DNA from: Acinetobacter silvestris
Lineage (GTDB): Bacteria; Pseudomonadota; Gammaproteobacteria; Pseudomonadales; Moraxellaceae
DNA length: 64,000 bases
Assembly (NCBI RefSeq): GCF_002135235.1
Contig: NZ_NEGB01000008.1
Coordinates: 1 to 64,000, forward strand
Direction: 5' to 3'
The position numbers and the translations under genes are program-made. Shown piece after piece: positions 26,609 to 35,601 of the stretch. Within the stretch, counting starts at the first letter, position 1; every line of letters starts with the position of its first letter. The notes beneath the pieces are model-generated. The model did no database searches. It was not told the DNA's origin and was given only the letters and a program-made list of their open reading frames with translations.

Positions 26609-27751
26609 ATGAATATATCCGTCAATTTTCTAAAAAATAGTCCATCGCAACATTTGAGTCCAGAACAAACGGCTGAGTTTGGTCGTCGTGTCGATGCAAT
26701 CCGCCGTGAAATAATGGATAACATCGGTGAGCAAGATGCTGAATATATTTATAAAATCCGAAATTTTGTTCGTAATAGTGAGATTGCTTCACGTGCTATG
26801 TTGATGTTTGCAGGTTGGATTCCGCCAGTCTGGGTTATTGGTACTGGTTTATTGGGTATTTCTAAAATCGTCGAAAATATGGAATTGGGTCATAACGTGA
26901 TGCATGGTCAGTTTGATTGGCTCAATGACCCGAGTCTCAATGGTGCCAATTATGATTGGGATACGATGGCTGCTGGTGATGATTGGAAATACACGCATAA
27001 CTATGTGCATCATACTTATACCAATATTGTCGGCAAAGATCACGATGTCGGTTATGGCTTGTTGCGAGTAAGTGAATCGCAAAAATGGGAACCACGCTTT
27101 TTATTGAATATTCCTTTAGCAATTCAATTGATGGTTTTTTTTGAATGGTACGTTGGCCTGCAAAACTTACATTTAGAAGATGCACTAATTTATAAGACCA
27201 AAACGTGGCAACAAGTTTGGCAAGATGCAAGTAAGTTTCGTAAAAAAGCCCGTCGCCAAATTTTAAAGGATTATGTATTTTTTCCGATTATCGCGGGTCC
27301 CAATGCCATCCCAGTATTTGCAGGCAACGCAATTGCCAATGTGATTCGTAGTTTATGGTCTTCTGCAGTCATCTTTAATGGCCATTTTACTGAAGATGCT
27401 GAAACTTTTGAAGCAGATAATACGGAAAATGAGACACGTGCGGAATGGTATTTACGTCAGATTCGTGGTTCAAGTAATTTTACCGGTACGCAAGCTTTAC
27501 ATATTTTAAGTGGTAATTTGAGTCATCAAATTGAGCATCATTTATTTCCGGATATGCCTGCCAATCGCTATGCGCAAGTTGCGCCTCAGATTAAGGCGTT
27601 ATGTGCTGAATATGGTATTCACTACAATGAAGCAAATTTCTTTCAGCAATTTGGAAGTGTATGGATGCGTTTAGCAAAATGTTCTCTACCCAATTCGATG
27701 ACACATACGCTGATGCAGTCTTTACAAAAAGTGAAAGGGGTTTTTGCTTAA
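26609..27751 (+). CDS. membrane acyl-CoA/acyl-lipid fatty acid desaturase (DesB-like)
   Basis: 380 residues. The three di-iron His boxes are present: HNVMH at 95-99, HNYVHHTY from 130, and HQIEHH at 306-311, with two long hydrophobic segments between. This is the membrane FA_desaturase family, front-end/acyl-CoA type, inserting a double bond into saturated acyl chains. The start at 26609 (MNISVNFLKN) has GGAG eight bases upstream; the longer frame adds 25 codons without family similarity. Transcribed with the reductase. Confidence 0.9.
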   Translation: MNISVNFLKNSPSQHLSPEQTAEFGRRVDAIRREIMDNIGEQDAEYIYKIRNFVRNSEIASRAMLMFAGWIPPVWVIGTGLLGISKIVENMELGHNVMHGQFDWLNDPSLNGANYDWDTMAAGDDWKYTHNYVHHTYTNIVGKDHDVGYGLLRVSESQKWEPRFLLNIPLAIQLMVFFEWYVGLQNLHLEDALIYKTKTWQQVWQDASKFRKKARRQILKDYVFFPIIAGPNAIPVFAGNAIANVIRSLWSSAVIFNGHFTEDAETFEADNTENETRAEWYLRQIRGSSNFTGTQALHILSGNLSHQIEHHLFPDMPANRYAQVAPQIKALCAEYGIHYNEANFFQQFGSVWMRLAKCSLPNSMTHTLMQSLQKVKGVFA

Positions 27752-28033
27752 TTGACTTAATGCATTGCTTCGCATGAAAGTCATCTCTCATGTGATCAAT
27801 ATGGGGCAGATATTACTTTTCAGGGATGAAAAGTAAGAAGATGATATTTCTGGAGGCGAGTTCTAGGTCTTTATTTAAATTATAGGTTTAAAGCAGTACA
27901 ACTGGCGCTATTGAGATTATATTTATACATCTGAGATGATTATATTCAAAAACCATCAAGCTGTAACAAAACCATCTTATCTGCTTCTGTTATACTAATG
28001 CGCAATCAATTTAAGCCATTCTAAGGATGAATT

Positions 28034-28750
28034 ATGCGTATCGACCAACGTACTTTAGACCAATTACGTGAAGTTAAAATTACTCGTAACTATACGCGTT
28101 ATGCGGAAGGTTCAGTATTGGTTGAATTTGGTCATACTAAAGTACTTTGTACAGCAAGTATTGATAATTCAGTTCCACGTTTTTTAAAAGGTAAAGGACA
28201 AGGTTGGGTAACTGCAGAATATGGTATGTTGCCACGTTCAACCCATACACGTAGTGATCGTGAAGCAGCTCGTGGTAAGCAAAGTGGTCGTACGCAAGAG
28301 ATCCAACGTCTGATTGGTCGTAGCTTACGTGCTATGGTTGACCTGAAAAAATTAGGTGAAAATACCATTACCATTGACTGTGATGTGATCCAAGCCGATG
28401 GTGGTACACGTACAGCAGCCATTACGGGTGCAGCAGTAGCCTTAATTGATGCCATGAATGTATTGCTTGAGAAAAAGAAAATTAAACAGGACCCTCTAAA
28501 AGGTTTAGTTGCCGCAATTTCTGTGGGTATCTATCAAGACGAAGTGTTACTTGATCTTTGCTATGAAGAAGATTCAAGCTGCCAAACAGACTTGAATGTT
28601 GTGATGACACAAGCGGGTGAATTTATTGAAATTCAAGGGACTGCGGAAGAAAAACCATTTACGCGTGCACAATCCAATGCAATGCTTGAAATGGCTGAAA
28701 AAGGCATTCAAGAATTAGTGAAAAAACAACAGGAAGCATTGGGTTGGTAA
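28034..28750 (+). CDS. rph: ribonuclease PH
   Basis: 238 residues, full length. Phosphorolytic 3'-5' exoribonuclease trimming tRNA 3' ends. Motifs: [20 protein letters not shown] start, [49 protein letters not shown]. It is a single gene with its own terminator. An extended -10 element (TGTTATACT, 27988-27996) lies 38 bases upstream of the ATG and may be its promoter. Confidence 0.97.
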   Translation: MRIDQRTLDQLREVKITRNYTRYAEGSVLVEFGHTKVLCTASIDNSVPRFLKGKGQGWVTAEYGMLPRSTHTRSDREAARGKQSGRTQEIQRLIGRSLRAMVDLKKLGENTITIDCDVIQADGGTRTAAITGAAVALIDAMNVLLEKKKIKQDPLKGLVAAISVGIYQDEVLLDLCYEEDSSCQTDLNVVMTQAGEFIEIQGTAEEKPFTRAQSNAMLEMAEKGIQELVKKQQEALGW

Positions 28751-28774
28751 TTTAACGCCATAATTTCTGTACTT

Positions 28775-28799
28775 AAAAACGCATCTTCGGATGCGTTTT
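28775..28799 (+). terminator. Rho-independent terminator after rph
   Basis: AAAACGCATC TTCG GATGCGTTTT: a perfect ten-base stem with the stable TTCG tetraloop and a T run, 25 bases past the rph stop. Confidence 0.95.
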
Positions 28800-28872
28800 C
28801 TTATATTTAAAATAAAAATTAATTAAATTGCCATGAAAGCATCACCAAACTGTCACTGGGCTTGTATTGACT

Positions 28873-29034
28873 ATGAGCATCTTTCATTTATGGATTTGCC
28901 CGATGCGATTTTTAATTCTGAGTTTCATGTTCAGCAGTAGTTTATTGCTCAGTGCATGTAAGGATAGCAATGATAATAAGAGTTCAACACCCAATCCACC
29001 AACCTCAAATTGCAAAATACATTGCGCACCATAA
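28873..29034 (+). CDS. small lipoprotein upstream of phospholipase C
   Basis: A frame of 53 codons starting MSIFHLWICPMRFLILSFMF with a lipobox LLLSAC, then a short polar tail (KDSNDNKSSTPNPPTSN) ending CKIHCAP. The better start may be the second Met at 28903, giving a typical 43-residue prolipoprotein; no strong ribosome site is seen for either. It ends 24 bases before the phospholipase C gene on the same strand, suggesting co-transcription. Function unknown; such small lipoproteins often sit in the outer membrane. Confidence 0.55.
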   Translation: MSIFHLWICPMRFLILSFMFSSSLLLSACKDSNDNKSSTPNPPTSNCKIHCAP

Positions 29035-29058
29035 ATAATAATAAAAAAGGACAGAAGA

Positions 29059-31224
29059 ATGAATCGTCGTGAATTTTTACTTAATTCAACTAAAACTATG
29101 TTTGGAACGGCAGCCTTAGCTAGTTTTCCTTTAAGTATTCAAAAAGCTTTAGCAATTGATGCCAAAGTTGATACAGGCACAATCAAAGATGTCAAACATG
29201 TGGTGATTTTGACCCAAGAGAATCGATCTTTTGATAACTATTTTGGAACCTTAAAAGGTGTCCGTGGTTTTGGTGACCGTTTTACGATTCCCTTAAGCAA
29301 TGGGCGTAAGGTATGGGAACAGTACGATGCAACTCAAAATAAAGTATTGCCGTATCATTTAGACAGTAGCCGCGGCAATGCACAACGTGTCAGTGGAACG
29401 CCACATTCATGGTTAGATGGTCAAGCGGCTTGGGATGCTGGTCGAATGTCTAGCTGGGTTAAATATAAGCAGCCTCAGTCGATGGGTTATTATAAAAAAC
29501 AAGAAGTTGAATTTCAATTTGCTCTAACCAATGCCTTTACAATTTGCGATGCATATCACTGTGCTATGCATGCTGGGACTAATCCAAATCGAAAATTTAT
29601 TTGGACTGGAACCAATGGTCCAACTGGAGCAAATGTTGCCAGTGTGGTGAATGAGTTTGATGATATTGGTCCATCAACACAAGGCTATGAATGGATCACC
29701 TATCCTGAGCGGTTACAACAAGCAGGGGTGACATGGAAAATTTATCAAAATATGCCAGATAATTTTACCGACAATCCATTAGCCGGTTTTAAGCAGTATC
29801 GTCGCGCCAATGAGCTTTCAGGTCAGCCAGTGAGTAATTCAGCAGTCTGTCCAGCTTATGATACGGCAATAGATGCTACACAACCACTTTATAAAGCCAT
29901 TGCCAATACGATGCCTGACGGTGGTTTTTTAGGTGCATTGAAAGATGATATTGCTCAAGGTCAGTTACCAGAAGTGAGTTGGATTGTTGCACCAGCGACC
30001 TATAGTGAGCATCCTGGACCTTCAAGTCCTGTACAGGGTGCTTGGTATATTCAGGAAGTTTTAAATGCATTAACCAATAATCCTGAGGTATGGAGTCAGA
30101 CGGTTTTATTGGTGAATTTTGATGAAAATGATGGATTTTTTGATCATATACCATCGCCAAGTGCACCATCACGTGATGCCAATGGTGTACTACAGGGGAA
30201 AACGACGCTGTCAGATCAACAAATGTCTTACGAATATTTTGATCATAAAGCCGTAGAGACTTCAAAATCACAACCAAAGCCTGATGGTCGTGTTTATGGG
30301 CCGGGTGTGCGTGTACCGATGTATGTCATTTCACCTTGGAGTCGTGGAGGATGGGTTAACTCTCAGGTCTTTGATCATACTTCTGTAATTCGTTTTTTAG
30401 AGCAACGCTTTGGGGTTCAAGAGTCGAATATTAGTCCATATCGTCGTGCTGTATGTGGTGATTTAACCTCAGCCTTTGATTTTAAAACCCCCAATTTATT
30501 TGTTCTTCCGAATTTAGATGGCAAGAAAACCAAAGCAGAGGCCGATGCCATTCGTAGCGCACAAGCTGCAATGCCACAAGTATCACGACCTTTAAGTCAG
30601 CAATATCCAGTGCAAGATATGGGAATTCGTCCTTCACGTGCATTGCCTTATATATTGCATAGTAGTGCCAAAGTAGATCTTACGACTCAAACGGTTAAAC
30701 TCATATTTTCCAATACAGGAACGCAAGCGGCTGTGTTCCATGTCTATGACCGTTTAAATTTAGACGCAATTCCACATCGTTATATGTTGGAAGCAGGTAA
30801 ACAATTAGATCACAGTTGGACGACTCAACAAGGTCAATATGATTTATGGGTATTGGGACCAAATGGTTTTCATCGCCATTTTATCGGTAATTTAAATAAA
30901 GCGACCCAGAGCGAATCTCTCGCAGAAGTGAGAGTGTGTGTAGAAGAGTGTGATCCTAAAATTTATTTGAAAGTTCGCAATGATTCAACTAAATCTACAA
31001 AACTGTCGGTTAAAGCCAATGCTTACTTACCCAACCAGACTTGGAATATCGAGACAGTGTCAACTGAAAAAGAACTGAAATGGGATATGTCTCAATTTGG
31101 TGGTTGGTATGATTTTACAGTCACCATGGTGGATGATCCAACGTATCAACGTCGTTTTGCAGGCAGGATTGAAACCAATGAAGATTCCATTTCAGACCCG
31201 TATATGGGCTTTATAGAGTCTTAG
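29059..31224 (+). CDS. plc: non-haemolytic-type phospholipase C (PlcN/PlcH family)
   Basis: 721 residues. A twin-arginine signal NRREFLL at the N-terminus sends the folded enzyme through Tat. The phosphoesterase family core follows: ILTQENRSFDNYFGTLKG, IWTGTNGPTG, LVNFDENDGFFDH and YGPGVRVPMYVISPWSRGG. Two C-terminal DUF756 repeats (about residues 510-720) are usual for bacterial phospholipase C. It hydrolyses phosphatidylcholine and related lipids; in Acinetobacter such enzymes are linked to host-lipid use. A ribosome site AAAGGACAG precedes the ATG. Confidence 0.93.
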   Translation: MNRREFLLNSTKTMFGTAALASFPLSIQKALAIDAKVDTGTIKDVKHVVILTQENRSFDNYFGTLKGVRGFGDRFTIPLSNGRKVWEQYDATQNKVLPYHLDSSRGNAQRVSGTPHSWLDGQAAWDAGRMSSWVKYKQPQSMGYYKKQEVEFQFALTNAFTICDAYHCAMHAGTNPNRKFIWTGTNGPTGANVASVVNEFDDIGPSTQGYEWITYPERLQQAGVTWKIYQNMPDNFTDNPLAGFKQYRRANELSGQPVSNSAVCPAYDTAIDATQPLYKAIANTMPDGGFLGALKDDIAQGQLPEVSWIVAPATYSEHPGPSSPVQGAWYIQEVLNALTNNPEVWSQTVLLVNFDENDGFFDHIPSPSAPSRDANGVLQGKTTLSDQQMSYEYFDHKAVETSKSQPKPDGRVYGPGVRVPMYVISPWSRGGWVNSQVFDHTSVIRFLEQRFGVQESNISPYRRAVCGDLTSAFDFKTPNLFVLPNLDGKKTKAEADAIRSAQAAMPQVSRPLSQQYPVQDMGIRPSRALPYILHSSAKVDLTTQTVKLIFSNTGTQAAVFHVYDRLNLDAIPHRYMLEAGKQLDHSWTTQQGQYDLWVLGPNGFHRHFIGNLNKATQSESLAEVRVCVEECDPKIYLKVRNDSTKSTKLSVKANAYLPNQTWNIETVSTEKELKWDMSQFGGWYDFTVTMVDDPTYQRRFAGRIETNEDSISDPYMGFIES

Positions 31225-31244
31225 TTTGAGTTTTTAAAATTTTC

Positions 31245-31272
31245 AATAAGGTGCGCTATGCACCTTATTTTT
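31245..31272 (+). terminator. Rho-independent terminator after phospholipase C
   Basis: AATAAGGTGC / GCACCTTATT hairpin with a T run, 21 bases past the stop codon at 31224. Confidence 0.9.
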
Positions 31273-31408
31273 TATAAAATTTTGAATTGTTTTGATATAT
31301 AGATTCTTTTTATAGATACATAACTACTTTTGAGATGATGTGGTTGTTATACAAAACCTACCATAATTTGTCATATCCTCCCATTAGCTTGAATACAAAT
31401 TTTTTATA

Positions 31409-31579
31409 ATGAGTTTGTTGATGAAAATATTGATTATTCTATTTGCAGTCATTACCTTTTTAATCATGGCGGGTGATCCTCGCTCAGACAATGTCGAAAC
31501 TCGAGACTCATCTTTCAATCAAAAATTATCGAAAGAAAAGCCCAAGCAAGAGCATGAAGACTCCGAAGAGTCTTCATAA
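31409..31579 (+). CDS. small membrane-anchored protein with charged tail
   Basis: A frame of 56 codons from ATG 31409 (or 52 from ATG 31421). A hydrophobic N-terminus (MKILIILFAVITFLIMAG) is followed by a hydrophilic tail rich in Glu, Lys and Ser (KLSKEKPKQEHEDSEESS). It could be a single-pass inner-membrane or exported small protein. It lies between phospholipase C and the convergent LtaS-like gene. No family recognised. Confidence 0.5.
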   Translation: MSLLMKILIILFAVITFLIMAGDPRSDNVETRDSSFNQKLSKEKPKQEHEDSEESS

Positions 31580-31586
31580 GAAAATT

Positions 31587-33419
31587 TTAATTTTGTGCTT
31601 GAGCCTTTAGAATTTGATAACTAAAATTTTTACCGTTGAGCACATCCATATTCATATCTTTATATTCATTCAATATTTGTGCTTGATCAAATTGACAGCC
31701 TTTTTTTGGCATGATCGCCGTTTGATGTACTGCGTCATAGCATGAGCTGACTTTATTGATAAATGCATAATAAGGTGAAAGAGGAATGTGTGCTGCTTCT
31801 AAAACTTTAGGAGCTAAGAAATGTGCTGCAATAAAATCCCCTTGCAATGCTTTACGATCCATTGGGAAATTACTCCAAACGGCTAGAGGGGTTTCAAAGA
31901 ACTTAACATCTTTTTTCTCCGCTTTTTCCTGTGCGGAAGCAAAGAAGCCATATTCATCATACACCGCTTGTAAATTAGGTAGATGGTCGCCAAAGAAAAT
32001 AATCATGGTTGGACGATCTAATTGTTTAACATTTTCAATTAAGTCTTTTAATTTATCATCTGCACGTTTCATACCGGTTAAATAGGTATTTAATTGGCGC
32101 TTAGAGGCATCACTGATGCCCACTTTGCTAATTTTGTAGTTGTCTTTGCCAAAACGATCATCGCTATACATCGGGTGATTTTCGACACTAATCGCATAAA
32201 TGAATTGTGGTTGCTCTGAATTTTTTAATTGATTTTGAATGTTGCTATACAACAAATCATCTGTTGCCCAACCACCTTCATTGATATATTTATTTTTTTC
32301 AGATGCGCTCACCATATTCTCAAGTGAAATGAAACGATGAAAATCTAGATATTGATAAATATTACTTCGATTGTAAAAGTATTTGCCATTATTATGCATT
32401 GCAGTGGTTTCATAACCTAATTGATTTAAATATGTAGGTAATGAATAAGTAGGTCGTTTTAAGTTTGATACATAAGCTAATTTTTTATTATTGATTAAAG
32501 TATTTAATCCAGTTAAAACTTCAAATTCGACATTCGCAGTACCCCCACCAAAACTAGGCGAGAGTAGTGTTGATACCTGATTTTTATGAATGGTTGGAGT
32601 AATATTTTTTGGAATGCTTTTATCGAGTTGCGTTGCATCCCAATGCGACTCACTCATCACAAAAATAATATTGGGTAAATTTTTCAGTAAAACAGTTTTA
32701 TTATTCTCTAATTTAAAAATATGCTTAATTCTATTTTCTGAAATATTTGAGTCACTTTCTTCAAAAAAAGTATCAATTGATTTGGATACAAAGAAAGTTA
32801 CGAATCCATTTTGTATAATGATTTCATGATCTCCTAACCAATTATCTTGAGTACGTGGCAGCACTGCTACAAGTTTACATCCAATATTTATATTTATTTG
32901 ACAATAAGAATAAAAATATTGTTGTCTATTGATTAGTATGTACGAGGAAATGATGAGTAAGGGTATGAATATATATAATAGGTGTAAAGAAATATGACTA
33001 GGTTTTTCTTTTTTATAAAAAAAATAAATGATTGAACATAATAAAAGTAATAATATTATTATTCCTGCTTTTAATAATAAAGGACTTGCAATAAGAGTTT
33101 CCTTAAATAGAAAAAAATCACTAGGAATTAAACTTGAAGATAAATATAAATTTTTTTTGAGATTAATGTAGTTTAAAGTTATATATATTGAAAAATAGAT
33201 AATTAATGTTGTGAATAATCGTTTTGTAAAAAAATAAATTATATTTAATATGGAGATAGGAAACAAACTAGAGAATATAGTTTGAATAGTTATAAATAGT
33301 AGACTTTGTTGTTTAAGAAAAGGGGGGAATACAAGATTATTATTTATAAAAATTGAAGTATAAATACAAATTATAGATATGATAAGAAAGATAGTTTGGT
33401 ATTTAAGAAACGATTTCAT
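31587..33419 (-). CDS. LtaS-like membrane phosphoglycerol-transferase/sulfatase-fold enzyme (copy 1)
   Basis: 610 residues. Five N-terminal membrane segments (to about residue 165) are followed by an extracytoplasmic alkaline-phosphatase-superfamily domain. Metal and catalytic sites visible: MSESHW (Glu257), GGGTANVEFE with the nucleophile-type Thr294, VENHPMY and FFGDHLPN. LtaS/OpgB-type enzymes transfer phosphoglycerol or phosphoethanolamine to cell-surface glycans or lipids; the substrate here is unknown. Its catalytic domain is nearly identical to the neighbouring gene in patches, while the N-terminal third is diverged and very AT-rich. Confidence 0.85.
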   Translation of the reverse strand: MKSFLKYQTIFLIISIICIYTSIFINNNLVFPPFLKQQSLLFITIQTIFSSLFPISILNIIYFFTKRLFTTLIIYFSIYITLNYINLKKNLYLSSSLIPSDFFLFKETLIASPLLLKAGIIILLLLLCSIIYFFYKKEKPSHISLHLLYIFIPLLIISSYILINRQQYFYSYCQININIGCKLVAVLPRTQDNWLGDHEIIIQNGFVTFFVSKSIDTFFEESDSNISENRIKHIFKLENNKTVLLKNLPNIIFVMSESHWDATQLDKSIPKNITPTIHKNQVSTLLSPSFGGGTANVEFEVLTGLNTLINNKKLAYVSNLKRPTYSLPTYLNQLGYETTAMHNNGKYFYNRSNIYQYLDFHRFISLENMVSASEKNKYINEGGWATDDLLYSNIQNQLKNSEQPQFIYAISVENHPMYSDDRFGKDNYKISKVGISDASKRQLNTYLTGMKRADDKLKDLIENVKQLDRPTMIIFFGDHLPNLQAVYDEYGFFASAQEKAEKKDVKFFETPLAVWSNFPMDRKALQGDFIAAHFLAPKVLEAAHIPLSPYYAFINKVSSCYDAVHQTAIMPKKGCQFDQAQILNEYKDMNMDVLNGKNFSYQILKAQAQN

Positions 33420-33470
33420 TAGATTTCAAGTGAAAATAAAACGACTATTTAGTGAAATTATAGCATATAT

Positions 33471-35330
33471 TTAACTTTTTATTTGAGCCTTTAGAATTTG
33501 ATAACTAAAATTTTTACCATTGAGCACATCCATATTCATATCTTTATATTCATTCAATATTTGTGTTTGATCAAACTGACAGTCTTTTTTCGGCATGATC
33601 GCTGTTTGATGTACTGCGTTATAGCATGAGCTGACTTTATTGATAAATGCATAATAAGGTGAAAGAGGAATGTGTGCTGCTTCTAAAACTTTAGGAGCTA
33701 AGAAATGCGCTGCAATAAAATCCCCTTGCAATGGTTTACGATCAATTGGGAAGTTACTCCAAACAGCTAAAGGGGTTTCAAAGAACTTAACATCTTTTTT
33801 CTCCGCTTTTTCCTGTGCGGAAGCAAAGAAGCCATATTCATCATACACCGCTTGTAAATTAGGTAGGTGGTCACCAAAGAAAATAATCATGGTTGGACGA
33901 TCTAATTGCTTAACATTTTCAATTAAATTTTTTAATTTATCATCTGCACGTTTCATACCAGTTAAATACGTATTTAACTGGCGCTTAGAGGCATCACTGA
34001 TGCCCGCTTTACTAATTTTGTAGTTATCTTTACCAAAACGATCATCACTATACATCGGGTGATTTTCGACACTAATCGCATAAATGAATTGTGGTTGCTC
34101 TGAATTTTTTAATTGATTTTGAATGTTGCTATACAATAAATCATCTGTTGCCCAACCGGCCTGATTAATAAATTTCTGGCGATCAGCGGCATTGACCATA
34201 TTTTCAATCGAGGTAAATCGGTTGAAACCTAGATTTTGGTATACCGCGCTACGATTATAAAAATATTTACCATTATTATGCATTGCAGTAGTGTCATAAC
34301 CCAATGTATTTAAATACATAGGAAGAGAGTATGTTGGACGTTTAAGTTTAGAGACGTAAGCTAATTCATTATGATTCAGTAAAACATTTAAACTCGTCAG
34401 AACTTCAAATTCGACATTCGCAGTACCCCCACCAAAACTAGGTGAGAGTAGTGTTGATACCTGATTTTTATGAATGGTTGGGGTAAGGTTTTTGGGAATA
34501 CTCTTATCGAGTTGCGTTGCATCCCAATGCGACTCACTCATCACAAAAATAATATTGGGTAAAACCTTATTCTCTTGTGAAGGGGACAGAGTAAGCTCAG
34601 TTGGAGCGGCTGGTTCAGCATATAAAGCCTGAACTTTATCTTCAGGAATATTTTCAGTTTGAAAGATCTTGGTATTGATACTATCGACTGATTTTGAAAA
34701 AAAGAAGGTGGTAAAACCTAGATTTTTAATGGTGAGGTGATCACCCACCCAGTCACCGCGGGTATTTGGTAAAAAAGCAGTGTATTGGCATAGCGAAGAT
34801 TTGCTCGCAGATGAACATGCCTGATTAAAATTATTGGTAAAGTTTGCGGTCACAAAAAATGAAAGAATGGAAACTGAAAAAATTCCATTAACCAATAATA
34901 ATTTATTTTTCCCAAAGTTTTCTTTTTTATATAGAAAAATAAATAGCGCTAAAAATAATGTAATTCCTGTAAACACAGTAAATTTTAGTAAAAGAGGCGA
35001 GGCAATAAAGGTCTCTTTGACTAACAAAAAATCATTCGGTACAAAGCTTGAGGATAAATATTGCTCTTTCTTGATATTGATAAATGTCAGTAAAAAAACT
35101 AAGAATTGACTTAGTAAAATGGTTGCAAACGTTTTTCTTAACAATAAGTAAAATAGACTAATAAACGCATAATTGAGGAGAACAGAAAAACTATATTTAT
35201 AGAGGCGCGATTTTTGATAAGCTTCAGAAAGTTGTAAGAACTTATTGAGATCTTCTTGATATAAGAAAAAAATGAACACGGATAAAAAAGCCACAAGTAG
35301 GAATAATACTTGCTGTTTCAATGTCGTCAT
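33471..35330 (-). CDS. LtaS-like membrane phosphoglycerol-transferase/sulfatase-fold enzyme (copy 2)
   Basis: 619 residues, paralogue of the previous gene 51 nt downstream on the same strand. Same plan: five N-terminal membrane helices, then MSESHW, GGGTANVEFEVLT, VENHPMY and FFGDHLPN. The last 230 residues differ from copy 1 at only a handful of positions, and the segment around the nucleophile Thr is also nearly the same, but the middle block (about residues 320-385) and the membrane part differ clearly. This copy has a longer linker with a TELTLSPSQENK stretch. The same substrate class is expected. Confidence 0.85.
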   Translation of the reverse strand: MTTLKQQVLFLLVAFLSVFIFFLYQEDLNKFLQLSEAYQKSRLYKYSFSVLLNYAFISLFYLLLRKTFATILLSQFLVFLLTFINIKKEQYLSSSFVPNDFLLVKETFIASPLLLKFTVFTGITLFLALFIFLYKKENFGKNKLLLVNGIFSVSILSFFVTANFTNNFNQACSSASKSSLCQYTAFLPNTRGDWVGDHLTIKNLGFTTFFFSKSVDSINTKIFQTENIPEDKVQALYAEPAAPTELTLSPSQENKVLPNIIFVMSESHWDATQLDKSIPKNLTPTIHKNQVSTLLSPSFGGGTANVEFEVLTSLNVLLNHNELAYVSKLKRPTYSLPMYLNTLGYDTTAMHNNGKYFYNRSAVYQNLGFNRFTSIENMVNAADRQKFINQAGWATDDLLYSNIQNQLKNSEQPQFIYAISVENHPMYSDDRFGKDNYKISKAGISDASKRQLNTYLTGMKRADDKLKNLIENVKQLDRPTMIIFFGDHLPNLQAVYDEYGFFASAQEKAEKKDVKFFETPLAVWSNFPIDRKPLQGDFIAAHFLAPKVLEAAHIPLSPYYAFINKVSSCYNAVHQTAIMPKKDCQFDQTQILNEYKDMNMDVLNGKNFSYQILKAQIKS

Positions 35331-35562
35331 TTGATCTAATTTGCACTGCTTTGGGATGGGCCAATATTATAGGCCGTTTAGATATTTTTACAATGTAATC
35401 GAGTTGGTTGATTTGTAACCATTTGGTGCGATTTAGGTTCACTCATCATTAAGGCTGAACTTATGCTTAAAAAGATTATCGAAGCAAAATAAATGAGATG
35501 CTTTTGAGTCAGGGATACATAGATACACTTTCTTTCATCGTTGTTGAAAGCTTTTATTGATA

Positions 35563-35591
35563 TTAAAAAAGAGGAATTGTGAAAATTCCTC
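35563..35591 (-). terminator. Rho-independent terminator after the DUF2135/TPR gene
   Basis: GAGGAATT (35571-35578) pairs with AATTCCTC (35584-35591); on the minus strand six T follow. It lies 11 bases past the stop codon at 35602. Confidence 0.85.
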
Positions 35592-35601
35592 GGTACATGA
35601 T

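Noticed and set aside
28132..28455. Minus-strand 107-codon frame opposite rph
   Set aside because: Shadow of the strongly conserved rph coding strand.
29876..30277. Minus-strand 133-codon frame opposite plc
   Set aside because: His/Gln-rich shadow of phospholipase C coding sequence.
31786..34023. Matching plus-strand frames opposite both LtaS-like genes
   Set aside because: They are the antisense shadow of the duplicated catalytic domain; their similarity only reflects the duplication.
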